The notes under the pieces: generated by a model
What the model was told of the DNA's origin: nothing
The model's input: only the letters and a program-made list of their open reading frames with translations
Database searches by the model: none
Translations under genes and position numbers: made by a program
Shown here: positions 23,514 through 31,219 of the stretch, one piece after another
Position numbering within the stretch: position 1 is the stretch's first letter
Layout: each line of letters begins with the position of its first letter
From: Robiginitomaculum sp.
Lineage (GTDB): Bacteria > Pseudomonadota > Alphaproteobacteria > Caulobacterales > Maricaulaceae
DNA length: 31,219 nt
Assembly: GCA_021647375.1 (NCBI GenBank)
Contig: JAKIUV010000022.1
Coordinates: forward strand, 1-31,219
Reading direction: 5' to 3'

Positions 23514-25790
23514 ATGCTATCCAAATTATCGTCATGGCTTAAATTGTCATCGAAACACAGAAAGATCGTAATACCGACATTACTCGGATTGCTGATAACT
23601 TTCCTATTCGTCAATGCAAATTTTGCGAAACCGCCCCAAATTGAGCAAATGGGCAATCTATTATTTGATGCTTATCAGAAGAAAAAACCACGAAAGTATA
23701 ACCCGGATACGCCAGTGCGGATTGTCGATATAGATGATGAAAGCATAGAAAAGCTGGGGCAGTGGCCTTGGCCGCGAACTATTATCGCCAAATTAAATGA
23801 TCGTTTGGCCAATGCAGGCGCAGCCGTGATTGCCTATGATATTGTATTTTCAGAGCCTGACCGGACATCTCCCAAAAATATTGCGCAGATATTAAAAGAC
23901 AATCCGGCTGCCCGGGGTAATTTTGAAAATCTTTCCAAGTTGACGGATCACGATACTCTACTCGCGGATTCTTTTGCACGCTCCAAGGTCGTCGCAGCGT
24001 TTTTTCTGGTAGCGCAGGAAACAGAAAAGCGCCCGGCTTATCGCCATGGCTTTGCCTGGAAGGGAGCAAAACCGACAATGGTATTACCGTCCTATCATGG
24101 CGCAATAACATCAATGCCAGAACTTGAAGCCGAGGTTTCAGGAGAGGGCCATGTAAGTATTACTCCTGACGGGGACGGGATTATTCGGCTTGCTCCGCTT
24201 ATTTCGGTGATCGGCGAGGAAATGTACCCAGCGCTGTCCGTAGAAGCACTACGTGTGGCGACAGGTGCCAGCACATATATTATGTCGTCCTCTGATGGTT
24301 CTGGCGGGAAGGACATAGTTGGTACCAAGAACCCTAAATTGACCAAGATGACCATTGGAAATTTTGAAATGCCCACAAGCGCAGACGGAGAATTGTTGGT
24401 ATATTACTCAAGGCCAGAACCAAATTTGCGGGTTGTTAAAGCCTGGGAAATCCTTTCAGATGATGTGCCTACCTCAACTTGGGCGCATAAAGTTGAAGGA
24501 CAAATCATCTTTGTTGGAACCAGTGCTATTGGACTTAAAGACTTTGTTGCGACACCATTTCAAGCGGGTGTGCCTGGTGTGTTGGTACATGCGCAGGTGG
24601 TCGAGCAAATTATAGAAGGTAATTTTTTAAAGCGTACATATACGACGGAGAGCACAGAGTTATGGGCGCTCTTGTTTTTGGGCGTTTTCTTAGCCATCCT
24701 TTTGCCGCGCTTAGGCGCTGCAAAGGGAGCAATTTTAAGCTTGTTAGTGGCAGGCAGTGTTGCTTACGGTTCGTGGTACGGGTTTGCAGAGCACCAACTT
24801 CTTATCAATCCAGTTTATATCCTCTTGGCGATTTTAACGTCTTACCTCTTGATAACATTGTCCTCTTTCTACATAACCGAGAGCGAACGCTCGCAGATAC
24901 GCAGTGCGTTTTCCATGTATTTATCACCGACCATGGTCAAGAAAGTGTCTGAAGACCCCAGCTTGTTAAAACTGGGGGGCGAGGAGCGTATCCTGACAAT
25001 TTTGTTTTTGGATATCCGTAGCTTCTCCAAAATATCCGAAGGGCTAGAGCCTGAAGAAATTACCACATTTCTGAATATATTTTTAAGCCCCATGACCACG
25101 ATATTGCAAGACAATGGTGCCACGATCGATAAATATATGGGGGATGCTATTGTTGCGTTTTGGAACGCCCCCTTGGACGACCCTGATCACGAGAGAAACG
25201 GCGCGCGTGCGGTGCGCAAGATGATGAAAACGCTGGGCGAACTGAATGAAAAATATGCCAAACAAGATGAGATTAAATGGCCGGATAATGTAAAAGTCGG
25301 GATTGGCCTAAACACGGGTATATGTTGCGTGGGTAATTTAGGTTCCGAGCAGAGGTTTTCTTATTCCATGATCGGTGATGCGGCCAATCTGGCTTCTCGG
25401 ATTGAGGGTCTAACTAAACAGTACAAAGTTTCCGTACTGATCGGCAATGCCACGGCGGAAAAATTACCAGAATTGGCTATCATAGAGGCTGACCTCATTC
25501 AGGTCATAGGCCGCCAAACTCCGGAACGCATCCATATTTTAGCTGGTGAGGAGAAAATGGCCAAAACCGACGCCTATAAAACTCTCATGCCTATCCATAC
25601 ACGTTTTCTGGAAGCATACCGTAAGCAAAATTGGAAAAAGGCCGAAGGCTTCATTCCCGAACTACAAGAATTGGCCAAAGACATGGATTTTACTGGCTAT
25701 TATGATGTAATGCTGACCCGCATCAATGCTTACAAAACCGACCCGCCCGCCGCAAACTGGGGCGGGGTATATGCTGCGAAAAGCAAATAA
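23514..25790 (+). CDS. CHASE2-domain class III adenylate cyclase
   Basis: A 758-residue membrane sensor cyclase. One helix (about 18-40) precedes a periplasmic CHASE2 domain (about 60-375) with VRIVDIDDESIEKLGQWPWP and VIAYDIVFSEPDR. Three helices (about 383-452) lead to the cytoplasmic cyclase domain (about 490-670). Metal-binding aspartates are Asp500 in FLDIRSFSKI and Asp544 in KYMGDAIVAFW. Lys540 suggests ATP rather than GTP; Ser618 in YSMIGDAAN takes the place often filled by Asp or Thr; Asn625 and Arg629 in NLASRIEG stabilise the transition state. The site therefore looks active and cAMP-forming, though the nucleotide is inferred. ATG 23514 follows GCGGGGCAG. The 185-base divergent gap to the TPR/barrel gene probably holds promoters for both. 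Confidence 0.93.
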   Translation: MLSKLSSWLKLSSKHRKIVIPTLLGLLITFLFVNANFAKPPQIEQMGNLLFDAYQKKKPRKYNPDTPVRIVDIDDESIEKLGQWPWPRTIIAKLNDRLANAGAAVIAYDIVFSEPDRTSPKNIAQILKDNPAARGNFENLSKLTDHDTLLADSFARSKVVAAFFLVAQETEKRPAYRHGFAWKGAKPTMVLPSYHGAITSMPELEAEVSGEGHVSITPDGDGIIRLAPLISVIGEEMYPALSVEALRVATGASTYIMSSSDGSGGKDIVGTKNPKLTKMTIGNFEMPTSADGELLVYYSRPEPNLRVVKAWEILSDDVPTSTWAHKVEGQIIFVGTSAIGLKDFVATPFQAGVPGVLVHAQVVEQIIEGNFLKRTYTTESTELWALLFLGVFLAILLPRLGAAKGAILSLLVAGSVAYGSWYGFAEHQLLINPVYILLAILTSYLLITLSSFYITESERSQIRSAFSMYLSPTMVKKVSEDPSLLKLGGEERILTILFLDIRSFSKISEGLEPEEITTFLNIFLSPMTTILQDNGATIDKYMGDAIVAFWNAPLDDPDHERNGARAVRKMMKTLGELNEKYAKQDEIKWPDNVKVGIGLNTGICCVGNLGSEQRFSYSMIGDAANLASRIEGLTKQYKVSVLIGNATAEKLPELAIIEADLIQVIGRQTPERIHILAGEEKMAKTDAYKTLMPIHTRFLEAYRKQNWKKAEGFIPELQELAKDMDFTGYYDVMLTRINAYKTDPPAANWGGVYAAKSK

Positions 25791-25857
25791 AAACTTGCAG
25801 AACAGTTGTTGGTTTAAAACTTAATTCTTGCATAGCTATCTGTCCCGCCCCATATTT

Positions 25858-26343
25858 CTATTCCAGCATTTTCACGGGAATTTTATGGCGTTTTAGCCAT
25901 GTGAAAATTTGGCTGTCTGTGCTCCCAAAATCGAATTCGACCAATTTGTATTGTTTGCCTTGCTCATGAAATAGCGCACAATACTTATTGTCCAAAAAAC
26001 CTTGCGCGGCTTGTTTTGCCATTTTGCTTTTATTGAAATCTAAAGGGCTACCATCTGCGCTAACCGCTTTTCCGCATTGTAATAACCAAGGAGTATCCGC
26101 TTTTTGGTATGTGACTTGGTGCTTTGTGGGCAGCCCTAATTTTCTCGAAAGCAGATCATCAATGATGGTTTCTTTATCTCCAACCAATATCCGAGGCGGT
26201 GGTGCCGGGGCAATTTTGATGATGTTTGCAGGGGCGGGCGTTGGAATAATTTGCGTTTCTTCCGGCACGTTCGCATCCGTACATCCTTGCATTACCAATG
26301 TGGCCGCACTGATTAGCAAATAGACAGGCAGAATGTTTTTCAT
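25858..26343 (-). CDS. Small predicted lipoprotein of unknown function
   Basis: A 161-residue protein with a signal MKNILPVYLLISAATLVMQGC; Cys21 could be lipidated, although the lipobox (M-Q-G-C) is not classic. A Pro/Ala-rich stretch (about 30-53) precedes a small C-terminal domain with two cysteines (LLQCGKAV and NKYCALF), which may form a disulfide, and a basic end. I do not recognise the family. The frame is open to 26355, but ATG 26343 is the sensible start for the signal. It converges on the cyclase gene (67 bases away) and diverges from the three-domain hydrolase gene. Confidence 0.65.
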   Translation of the reverse strand: MKNILPVYLLISAATLVMQGCTDANVPEETQIIPTPAPANIIKIAPAPPPRILVGDKETIIDDLLSRKLGLPTKHQVTYQKADTPWLLQCGKAVSADGSPLDFNKSKMAKQAAQGFLDNKYCALFHEQGKQYKLVEFDFGSTDSQIFTWLKRHKIPVKMLE

Positions 26344-26445
26344 AAAGCACACCAAACGTGACCAAAATCACGCGCCATGCTAAATATAAGGTCTAGGAAA
26401 TACAAGCTAATAACTAAATTGGCCAATACCAAGCTGGAGTGTGGA

Positions 26446-27870
26446 ATGTATACATATATAAATGATTTCTCGGAATTAAGTCGCTGGATTCGCGATGAAG
26501 TCGAATTGATAAAAACCATAAAAAACGGTCAACGGGGTAATGGAGCCAAGCATGTTCAAGAATGGCTTTGTTTGCAAGGGTTTCCTGTCGAGATCGATAG
26601 TTGGTTTGGTGACGCAACGGAGTTTGCCCTTAAGCGCTTCCAAGACCTGAACGAATTGATGCCAGACGGTGAGGCAGGACCATTAACCTACGCTGCCTTG
26701 GTTAAACCCATGACCGATATATTAGTGCAATTTGACACGACCGACATGTCTATTGGCCAAGCAGTCGCTGCCATGTCTCAGAGGCATTTGGCCGTGCATC
26801 CACGGGAAGTCGGCGGCCAAAATGCAGGGCCGTGGGTACGGTTTTACATGAAGGGATATGACGGCGATCCATATCCGTGGTGTGCCGGGGCGCTGTCCGT
26901 CATTATAGCGCAAGCGGCAGAATGCTTGGGCCAACCCAACCCGGTCGAATACACTGTCTCGGTTGATGTACTTGCCAAAAACGCGCAGGCAAATGGTGTT
27001 TTTGTTAAAGAGTCTGAGGTTGATCCGGCAAATATTCCACCAGGGTCAATTTTTATGCACCGCCGACGGATTAATGATTGGAACCATGCTGGGATTGTTT
27101 TGAATGCTGGCAGTTCACAATATACCACGGCAGAAGGTAATACCAATGATAATGGCTCCGCAAATGGCTATGAGTTTATCTCAAGGTCACGCGGCTATAC
27201 GAATTATGATTTTGTTGTATTTGATACAAGCGAGGCCAATGACGTGGCTCCGCGCGATTTTGTCGGGAACCAGATTGATATTAGGCGTCACTTTTTTGAT
27301 GAGGCAACGTTCGAAACTTATGGGACTTTCTTTGCTCTTTGGGATGGCTGGATAAGCGCGGGACATGTGGCGGACGCAGCAGCCGATGGTGTGCCCCCAT
27401 TTGCCAGCGAACCGCTGGTCAAATGGCCAATCGTTGATGACGGGTTGCTCAATGCTGCGTTCCCCAACGAGATTGACCGTATCAATGTCGACAAATTAGA
27501 CGCGGCGCTCTATAATTGCCATGTGCCCACGGATCAACCTGCGCAACTGCAAGATAATCAATTGGTGACCGTACATGGTTTCCCCGCTGGTAGCGCATTC
27601 ATGTCCAGCCGCGAAGGCTATGTCTACCTCCGGGCTAGCAATGAACGCAAATGGATTATTGCTATCACCTCGCCAAGTGAACCGGTCACTTCAGGCATGA
27701 GCGGTGGTGTTGTCCTTGACGTACAGACGGGGGACCCTGTTGCGATTATTGTGGAGCGCAATAGTAAATCCGATATTGACGGCGACCAAATCCCAATGGA
27801 GTATTCTTTGCGGGTCATTTCCCTGCACGATGTCTGGCGTGCGATCAATGACAGTAGCGGCTTTGTCTAA
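26446..27870 (+). CDS. Three-domain protein: peptidoglycan-binding, CHAP-like amidase and trypsin-like protease
   Basis: A 474-residue protein joining three recognisable units. Residues about 27-88 are a PG_binding_1-type helical domain (VQEWLCLQGFPVE, WFGDATEFALKRFQ, GEAGPLTYAAL). Residues about 100-255 are a CHAP/NlpC-like cysteine hydrolase with PYPWCAGALS (Cys146), DWNHAGIVLN (His214) and AEGNTND (Glu230/Asn232). Residues about 275-465 look like a chymotrypsin-fold serine protease with SAGHVAD (His307), DKLDAALYN (Asp352) and SGMSGGVVLD (Ser419), in the correct order and spacing. No signal peptide or membrane helix is seen from ATG 26446, which has GGAG upstream; the frame is open back to 26377 without one either. 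Its route to the cell wall is therefore unclear. The stop overlaps that of the convergent LOG-family gene. Domain calls are by motif only. Confidence 0.8.
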   Translation: MYTYINDFSELSRWIRDEVELIKTIKNGQRGNGAKHVQEWLCLQGFPVEIDSWFGDATEFALKRFQDLNELMPDGEAGPLTYAALVKPMTDILVQFDTTDMSIGQAVAAMSQRHLAVHPREVGGQNAGPWVRFYMKGYDGDPYPWCAGALSVIIAQAAECLGQPNPVEYTVSVDVLAKNAQANGVFVKESEVDPANIPPGSIFMHRRRINDWNHAGIVLNAGSSQYTTAEGNTNDNGSANGYEFISRSRGYTNYDFVVFDTSEANDVAPRDFVGNQIDIRRHFFDEATFETYGTFFALWDGWISAGHVADAAADGVPPFASEPLVKWPIVDDGLLNAAFPNEIDRINVDKLDAALYNCHVPTDQPAQLQDNQLVTVHGFPAGSAFMSSREGYVYLRASNERKWIIAITSPSEPVTSGMSGGVVLDVQTGDPVAIIVERNSKSDIDGDQIPMEYSLRVISLHDVWRAINDSSGFV

Positions 27871-28484
27871 AGTTTTACTGGCGAATTATCGCTGATTTGG
27901 ATTTCGCCCTTGCTCGGCGGATTGTCCCAATGGGATTTAATCAGAGCGAGGGCGGCCTTTGGTGATTTTTCATAGAGCAAATGTCCACTCACCCAGGCTG
28001 GGCTAAAATTAGCGGCGATGGTGTGGCGGAGTAAATCCATAAGCGGCGCCCAATAGCCGTCCGTATCCACGAAGACCATGGGTTTTGCATGTAGATGCAA
28101 GCGCATCCAGGACATAATCTCGATGGCTTCTTCCAATGTACCGATCCCGCCGGGTAGAACAATAAACCCATCGGATTTTTCATACATCATTTGCTTGCGG
28201 TCGTGCATGTTATCGACAATTTTGTGCGCAATCGTGTCGAGTACTTCTTCGATTTCGGTTAGAAATTTCGGAATAATTCCGAGCACTTCACCGCCAGCTT
28301 TGTGAGCCGCCATAGCGGTCGCGCCCATAAGCCCGATGCCGCCTCCGCCGTAAATCATCCGGAAGTTTTCTCCAGCAATTGCTTGCCCGCAGTCCTCCGC
28401 CAGTTTGAAGTAATGCGGCGCTACATATTGCGATGCACCGCAAAATACGCAAATGCTCTTTTTAACAGGTTTTTCTAGTGCCAC
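27867..28484 (-). CDS. LOG-family nucleotide 5'-monophosphate phosphoribohydrolase
   Basis: A 205-residue Rossmann-fold protein of the TIGR00730/LOG family, which cleaves the ribose-5-phosphate from (cytokinin-type) nucleoside monophosphates. The signature is complete: ICVFCGAS at the N-terminus, RMIYGGGGIGLMGA, DNMHDRKQMMYEKSDGFI and the PGGIGTLEEAIEIMSW active-site motif. In bacteria the true substrate is often not a hormone, and older annotations call these lysine decarboxylase-like in error. The start is GTG 28484 with AAAGGA six bases before it. It overlaps the stop of the three-domain hydrolase gene tail to tail and is divergent from the Ig-like protein gene (87 bases). Confidence 0.92.
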   Translation of the reverse strand: MALEKPVKKSICVFCGASQYVAPHYFKLAEDCGQAIAGENFRMIYGGGGIGLMGATAMAAHKAGGEVLGIIPKFLTEIEEVLDTIAHKIVDNMHDRKQMMYEKSDGFIVLPGGIGTLEEAIEIMSWMRLHLHAKPMVFVDTDGYWAPLMDLLRHTIAANFSPAWVSGHLLYEKSPKAALALIKSHWDNPPSKGEIQISDNSPVKL

Positions 28485-28571
28485 TGTAATCCTTTTAATT
28501 AGACGGTTGTCAGAGAATTCAATTCAAAGTAGGTTCCTCTGAACTCTTTTCATAGGGCGCAAAGGTAATCA

Positions 28572-29507
28572 ATGTTTAAAAGTAAACCATTATTGATGTT
28601 GATTACAGGATTGGTGCTTGCACTGGTGCTTTGGGGGATTGTGCAGGCCATGCAAAACGGCCCTGCACCAGCGGATATAACGACAACCGAAAATAATACC
28701 GATACACCGATAAAAGAGACTATATCTGGTCAATATACCAATGCCCCGGCCAGTATTTTATCTGCGGTTCAATCTGGTTTGGATTTTACCTTAAAAGGGA
28801 CGGGGGTAGCCGGCGCAGGTATATCATTGCGCAGTGAAACCAAAGAACTTGTACGTACCAAGGTGAGCGGCCAGGGCAATTGGACGCTAGCATTTACGAC
28901 AGATGCGGGTAGCTCTTCTCTGGTTTTGGATTTGTTAATGGTGACACCCGACGGGCACCAAATTAGATCTGATCAATCTTTGTTTGTTATCCGTAACCCG
29001 CACTCCCTTGAAGTAACGGAGGATATACAGATAGACCGTAAAGCATTGCTGTTACTCACTGCACCAGGTACACATTCCCGGGTCTTGCAAAGTCCGTATG
29101 GCGGGCTACCGCAAAGGAGCGGGTTTGCCCTTGAGGCTATTGATTACGACAATTCGGGCGGCGTAATTTTTTCTGGCCGCTCTGAGCAATCCGGTAAAGT
29201 CCGTATTTATGCCGGGGAAAACCTAGTCGGGGAAAGCCATGTGGATAGCCAAGGGCGTTGGAGCTTGATTTTTGGTAATATCATGCCGCTTGGCGAGTAC
29301 AAGATTAGTGCAGAACTTGTCGTGACAGATGGCGAAACTATTAGACTGACCCTACCATTTGCCCGTATGCGGCCATTATTTGAGGCTGAAAACAGTCCGA
29401 AGATATTGGTCGAACATCTTGATGACCGCATCCAAATCGGTCGAGCTTTATTCGGCGGTGGATATCAGTATTCGGTTATCTATGCGCCCATAGCGTTGGT
29501 AGAGTGA
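28572..29507 (+). CDS. Membrane-anchored Ig-like protein ending in a partial LysM domain
   Basis: A 311-residue protein. Residues 5-27 form a single membrane anchor (LLMLITGLVLALVLWGIV), followed by a Thr/Asn-rich linker. Two Ig-like beta domains are visible by their repeated pattern: about 65-130 with GAGISLRSETKELV and GQGNWTLAF, and about 190-260 with GKVRIYAGENLVGES and SQGRWSLIF. The C-terminus, VEHLDDRIQIGRALFGGG and YQYSVIY, resembles the first half of a LysM domain, but the reading frame stops nine residues later, before the expected second helix and PGQ segment. Alphaproteobacterial relatives usually end in an intact LysM that binds peptidoglycan. AAAGG lies before ATG 28572. Probably a periplasm-facing wall-associated protein; the function is unknown. 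Confidence 0.7.
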   Translation: MFKSKPLLMLITGLVLALVLWGIVQAMQNGPAPADITTTENNTDTPIKETISGQYTNAPASILSAVQSGLDFTLKGTGVAGAGISLRSETKELVRTKVSGQGNWTLAFTTDAGSSSLVLDLLMVTPDGHQIRSDQSLFVIRNPHSLEVTEDIQIDRKALLLLTAPGTHSRVLQSPYGGLPQRSGFALEAIDYDNSGGVIFSGRSEQSGKVRIYAGENLVGESHVDSQGRWSLIFGNIMPLGEYKISAELVVTDGETIRLTLPFARMRPLFEAENSPKILVEHLDDRIQIGRALFGGGYQYSVIYAPIALVE

Positions 29508-29511
29508 TTCT

Positions 29512-29536
29512 ATATTAGGTTTCGTTGCTCTAATAT
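29512..29536. other. Weak AT-rich hairpin between convergent genes
   Basis: ATATTAG (29512-29518) pairs with CTAATAT (29530-29536) around an 11-base loop in the 28-base gap between the Ig-like gene and the RNA methyltransferase gene. A short T-rich stretch follows on +. A weak bidirectional terminator is possible. Confidence 0.3.
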
Positions 29537-30372
29537 TATTTCTCAACCCTCTGTTTACCCCGCCCTTTTGCTAGCGCCTTAATCATTCCGCGCATTGTCC
29601 GCACTTCTTGTTCTGTCATTTTTGCACGGATAAACGGGGCGCGGATATTACGTTTCATGAGGGCGGCTTTGGCGGGCGGATAAAAATAGCCAGCTTTAAG
29701 CAACTCGTCTTCGAAATGTTCAAACATCCTTACCAAATCTGCGCGATTTGCGGGTTTACTATCCGGTTGCGTAAATACGGGGGGTAACGTACCGTTTTTG
29801 CTTTCCTCGGTACTCGTAGATGCACTGGCTGCCCACATATAAGAAAATACACCGACCGCCTGCGCCAAGTTCAGGCTTTGGAATGCGGGGTTTATTGGGT
29901 AAGTCAGAATTTCGTCTGCCAGCACCACATCATCATTGGTAAGCCCGGCTTTCTCTGGCCCGAACATAATGCCGCATTTAAGATCATTGGCTAAATGATC
30001 CCGCATTTTCGTCCCAATGTTATGCGTACCGACAACCGGAATTTCCAAATCCCGCATGCGAGCCGTCGCGGCGGCAACATAGTTTAAATCGGCGACAGCT
30101 TCTTCGGTGGTCGTGTAAATTTTGGCTTGCTCCAGGACAGGTAAAGCCCCTGCCGCCATGGCGTCCGCCGCAGGATTAGGCCATCCGTCCCTTGGTGCAA
30201 CCAGCCGTAGTTCGCTTAGACCGAAATTGAGCATGGCTCGCACCGCACCGCCAATGTTCTCGCCGAGCTGTGTGCGCACAAGAATGATCACTGGCTGCAC
30301 CATATCCGTATCGTCATTCGCAACAATGCGCCCTAATTGATCTTTTGTCGTTTTCCCAGTCTCTTGGCTCAT
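29536..30372 (-). CDS. trmJ: SpoU-class RNA 2'-O-methyltransferase, TrmJ-like
   Basis: A 278-residue SPOUT-fold methyltransferase. The conserved blocks of the TrmJ group are present: VIILVRTQLGENIGGAVRAM (motif 1, with N and R that bind RNA), CGIMFGPEKAGLTNDDV (motif 2) and INPAFQSLNLAQAVGVFSY (motif 3, the SAM-binding trefoil knot). TrmJ methylates the ribose at position 32 of certain tRNAs; other SpoU enzymes act on rRNA, so the substrate is inferred. The C-terminal tail is basic (AKGRGKQRVEK). ATG 30372 has only a weak ribosome site. It is divergent from icd with a 155-base gap. Confidence 0.88.
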   Translation of the reverse strand: MSQETGKTTKDQLGRIVANDDTDMVQPVIILVRTQLGENIGGAVRAMLNFGLSELRLVAPRDGWPNPAADAMAAGALPVLEQAKIYTTTEEAVADLNYVAAATARMRDLEIPVVGTHNIGTKMRDHLANDLKCGIMFGPEKAGLTNDDVVLADEILTYPINPAFQSLNLAQAVGVFSYMWAASASTSTEESKNGTLPPVFTQPDSKPANRADLVRMFEHFEDELLKAGYFYPPAKAALMKRNIRAPFIRAKMTEQEVRTMRGMIKALAKGRGKQRVEK

Positions 30373-30527
30373 AGACCCAATCCGTTCCTAGTATTCCATT
30401 CAATGGTCACTTTATTAGCATTTTTACCAGCTTATACTTTTAATCCTAGCAAACCAGTGTTAAGAGGCTTTCAATTATATTTAATCGGCTTTCAGAAAAC
30501 TGATGGTCGCAATTTTTAGAGGCAAAA

Positions 30528-31219
30528 ATGGCAAAAATCAAAGTAGCAAAACCGGTCGTTGAACTTGACGGCGACGAAATGACACGCATTATTTGGGACA
30601 TGATCAAAGAGCGTTTGATCTTGCCATATCTCGACATAGATTTGCACTATTATGACCTCGGCATGGAAAGCCGCGACGCGACAGATGATCAAATTACCAT
30701 CGACGCAGCCAATGCTATCAAAAAGCACAATGTCGGTGTTAAATGCGCCACCATCACCCCCGACGAAGACCGGGTCGAGGAGTTTGGTCTCAAGAAAATG
30801 TGGAAATCACCAAACGGTACTATTCGCAATATCTTGGGCGGGGTTATTTTCCGCGAGCCGATCGTCTGTAATAACGTGCCGCGCCTTGTCCCCGGCTGGA
30901 CCCAGCCTATCGTCATTGCCCGCCATGCTTATGGTGACCAATATAAAGCCACGGATTTCCTTGTCCCCGGCAAAGGTAAAATGACCATGAAATGGGAAGG
31001 TGAAAACGGCGAAGTTATCGAGAAAGACATCTTCGATTTCCCGTCGTCCGGCGTCGCTATGGGCATGTATAATTTGGACGATAAAATTCAAGACTTCGCC
31101 CGCGCCGTGTTCAATTACGGCCTGACCCGCAAATGGCCAGTTTACCTTTCGACCAAAAACACAATTATGAAAGTCTATGACGGACGCTTTAAAGACACAT
31201 TCCAAGAAATCTACGAGAC
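30528..31219 (+). CDS. icd: NADP-dependent isocitrate dehydrogenase, 5' part (runs off the window)
   Basis: The first 230 codons of isocitrate dehydrogenase, which oxidatively decarboxylates isocitrate to 2-oxoglutarate in the TCA cycle. The frame is open to the window edge. It belongs to the homodimeric type related to eukaryotic NADP enzymes: KPVVELDGDEMTRIIWDMIK at the N-terminus, CATITPDEDRVEEFGLKKMW, substrate-binding SPNGTIRNILGGVIFREPI, IVIARHAYGDQYKATDF, and LSTKNTIMKVYDGRFKD at the end of the visible part. A typical full length is a little over 400 residues, so roughly half is seen. AGAGGC precedes ATG 30528. No promoter in the upstream 155 bases is convincing. Confidence 0.96.
   Translation, partial: MAKIKVAKPVVELDGDEMTRIIWDMIKERLILPYLDIDLHYYDLGMESRDATDDQITIDAANAIKKHNVGVKCATITPDEDRVEEFGLKKMWKSPNGTIRNILGGVIFREPIVCNNVPRLVPGWTQPIVIARHAYGDQYKATDFLVPGKGKMTMKWEGENGEVIEKDIFDFPSSGVAMGMYNLDDKIQDFARAVFNYGLTRKWPVYLSTKNTIMKVYDGRFKDTFQEIYE

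Noticed and set aside
1..31219. CRISPR arrays, IS elements or restriction-type defence genes
   Set aside because: No regularly spaced repeats, transposase or nuclease/methylase specificity genes were seen; the one DNA/RNA-like methyltransferase fold genes are TrmJ-type or of unknown small-molecule type.

Overview
The window looks like ordinary chromosome from an alphaproteobacterium of moderate GC (roughly 48-50% by eye), probably a marine Caulobacterales/Hyphomonadaceae-type organism. Four things point that way: the order gyrA-coaD-two cyclophilins-queA-tgt, a DUF2336 protein, CtrA-like TTAA-N7-TTAA sequences, and an OmpA protein whose linker carries cysteine-pair repeats. The lineage is inferred from gene content; no search was run. 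There is no phage, IS element, CRISPR array or rRNA.

Layout. (1) 26-2418: a palindromic repeat, then an RnfD/NqrB-like membrane protein overlapping a secreted DUF2330 protein. (2) 2506-4290: a hybrid sensor kinase. (3) 4450-11697: a housekeeping run of gyrA, coaD, a probable envelope cyclophilin, a cytoplasmic cyclophilin, queA and tgt, all on +, with two different palindromic repeats inserted around queA. (4) 11747-13617: a tRNA-Lys with its promoter, a regulatory-looking intergenic region and an OmpA-family porin with a strong terminator. (5) 13664-19815: a compact arginine succinyltransferase operon (M20 hydrolase, astA, astD, astB, methyltransferase), with overlapping or nearly touching genes and a palindrome inside its predicted promoter. 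(6) 19845-21039: DUF2336 protein behind two tandem CtrA-like boxes. (7) 21043-25790: an envelope-signalling locus, with a FecR-domain periplasmic protein and a TPR/beta-barrel outer-membrane protein on - and a divergent CHASE2-class III adenylate cyclase on +. (8) 25858-29507: a small lipoprotein, a three-domain protein (peptidoglycan-binding, CHAP-like, trypsin-like), a LOG-family phosphoribohydrolase, and a membrane-anchored Ig-like protein ending in a half LysM domain. (9) 29536-31219: TrmJ-type RNA methyltransferase, divergent from isocitrate dehydrogenase, which runs off the window.

How the parts work together. The ast genes convert arginine to succinylated intermediates, but astC and astE are absent here; the M20 hydrolase is a candidate for the desuccinylation step. 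queA and tgt make queuosine in tRNA. The FecR/barrel/cyclase trio plausibly links envelope state to cAMP. The most unusual items are the peptidoglycan-binding/CHAP/trypsin fusion, the FecR-barrel-cyclase locus, the Tgt with a broken zinc-ligand pattern, and the M20 hydrolase in an ast operon.
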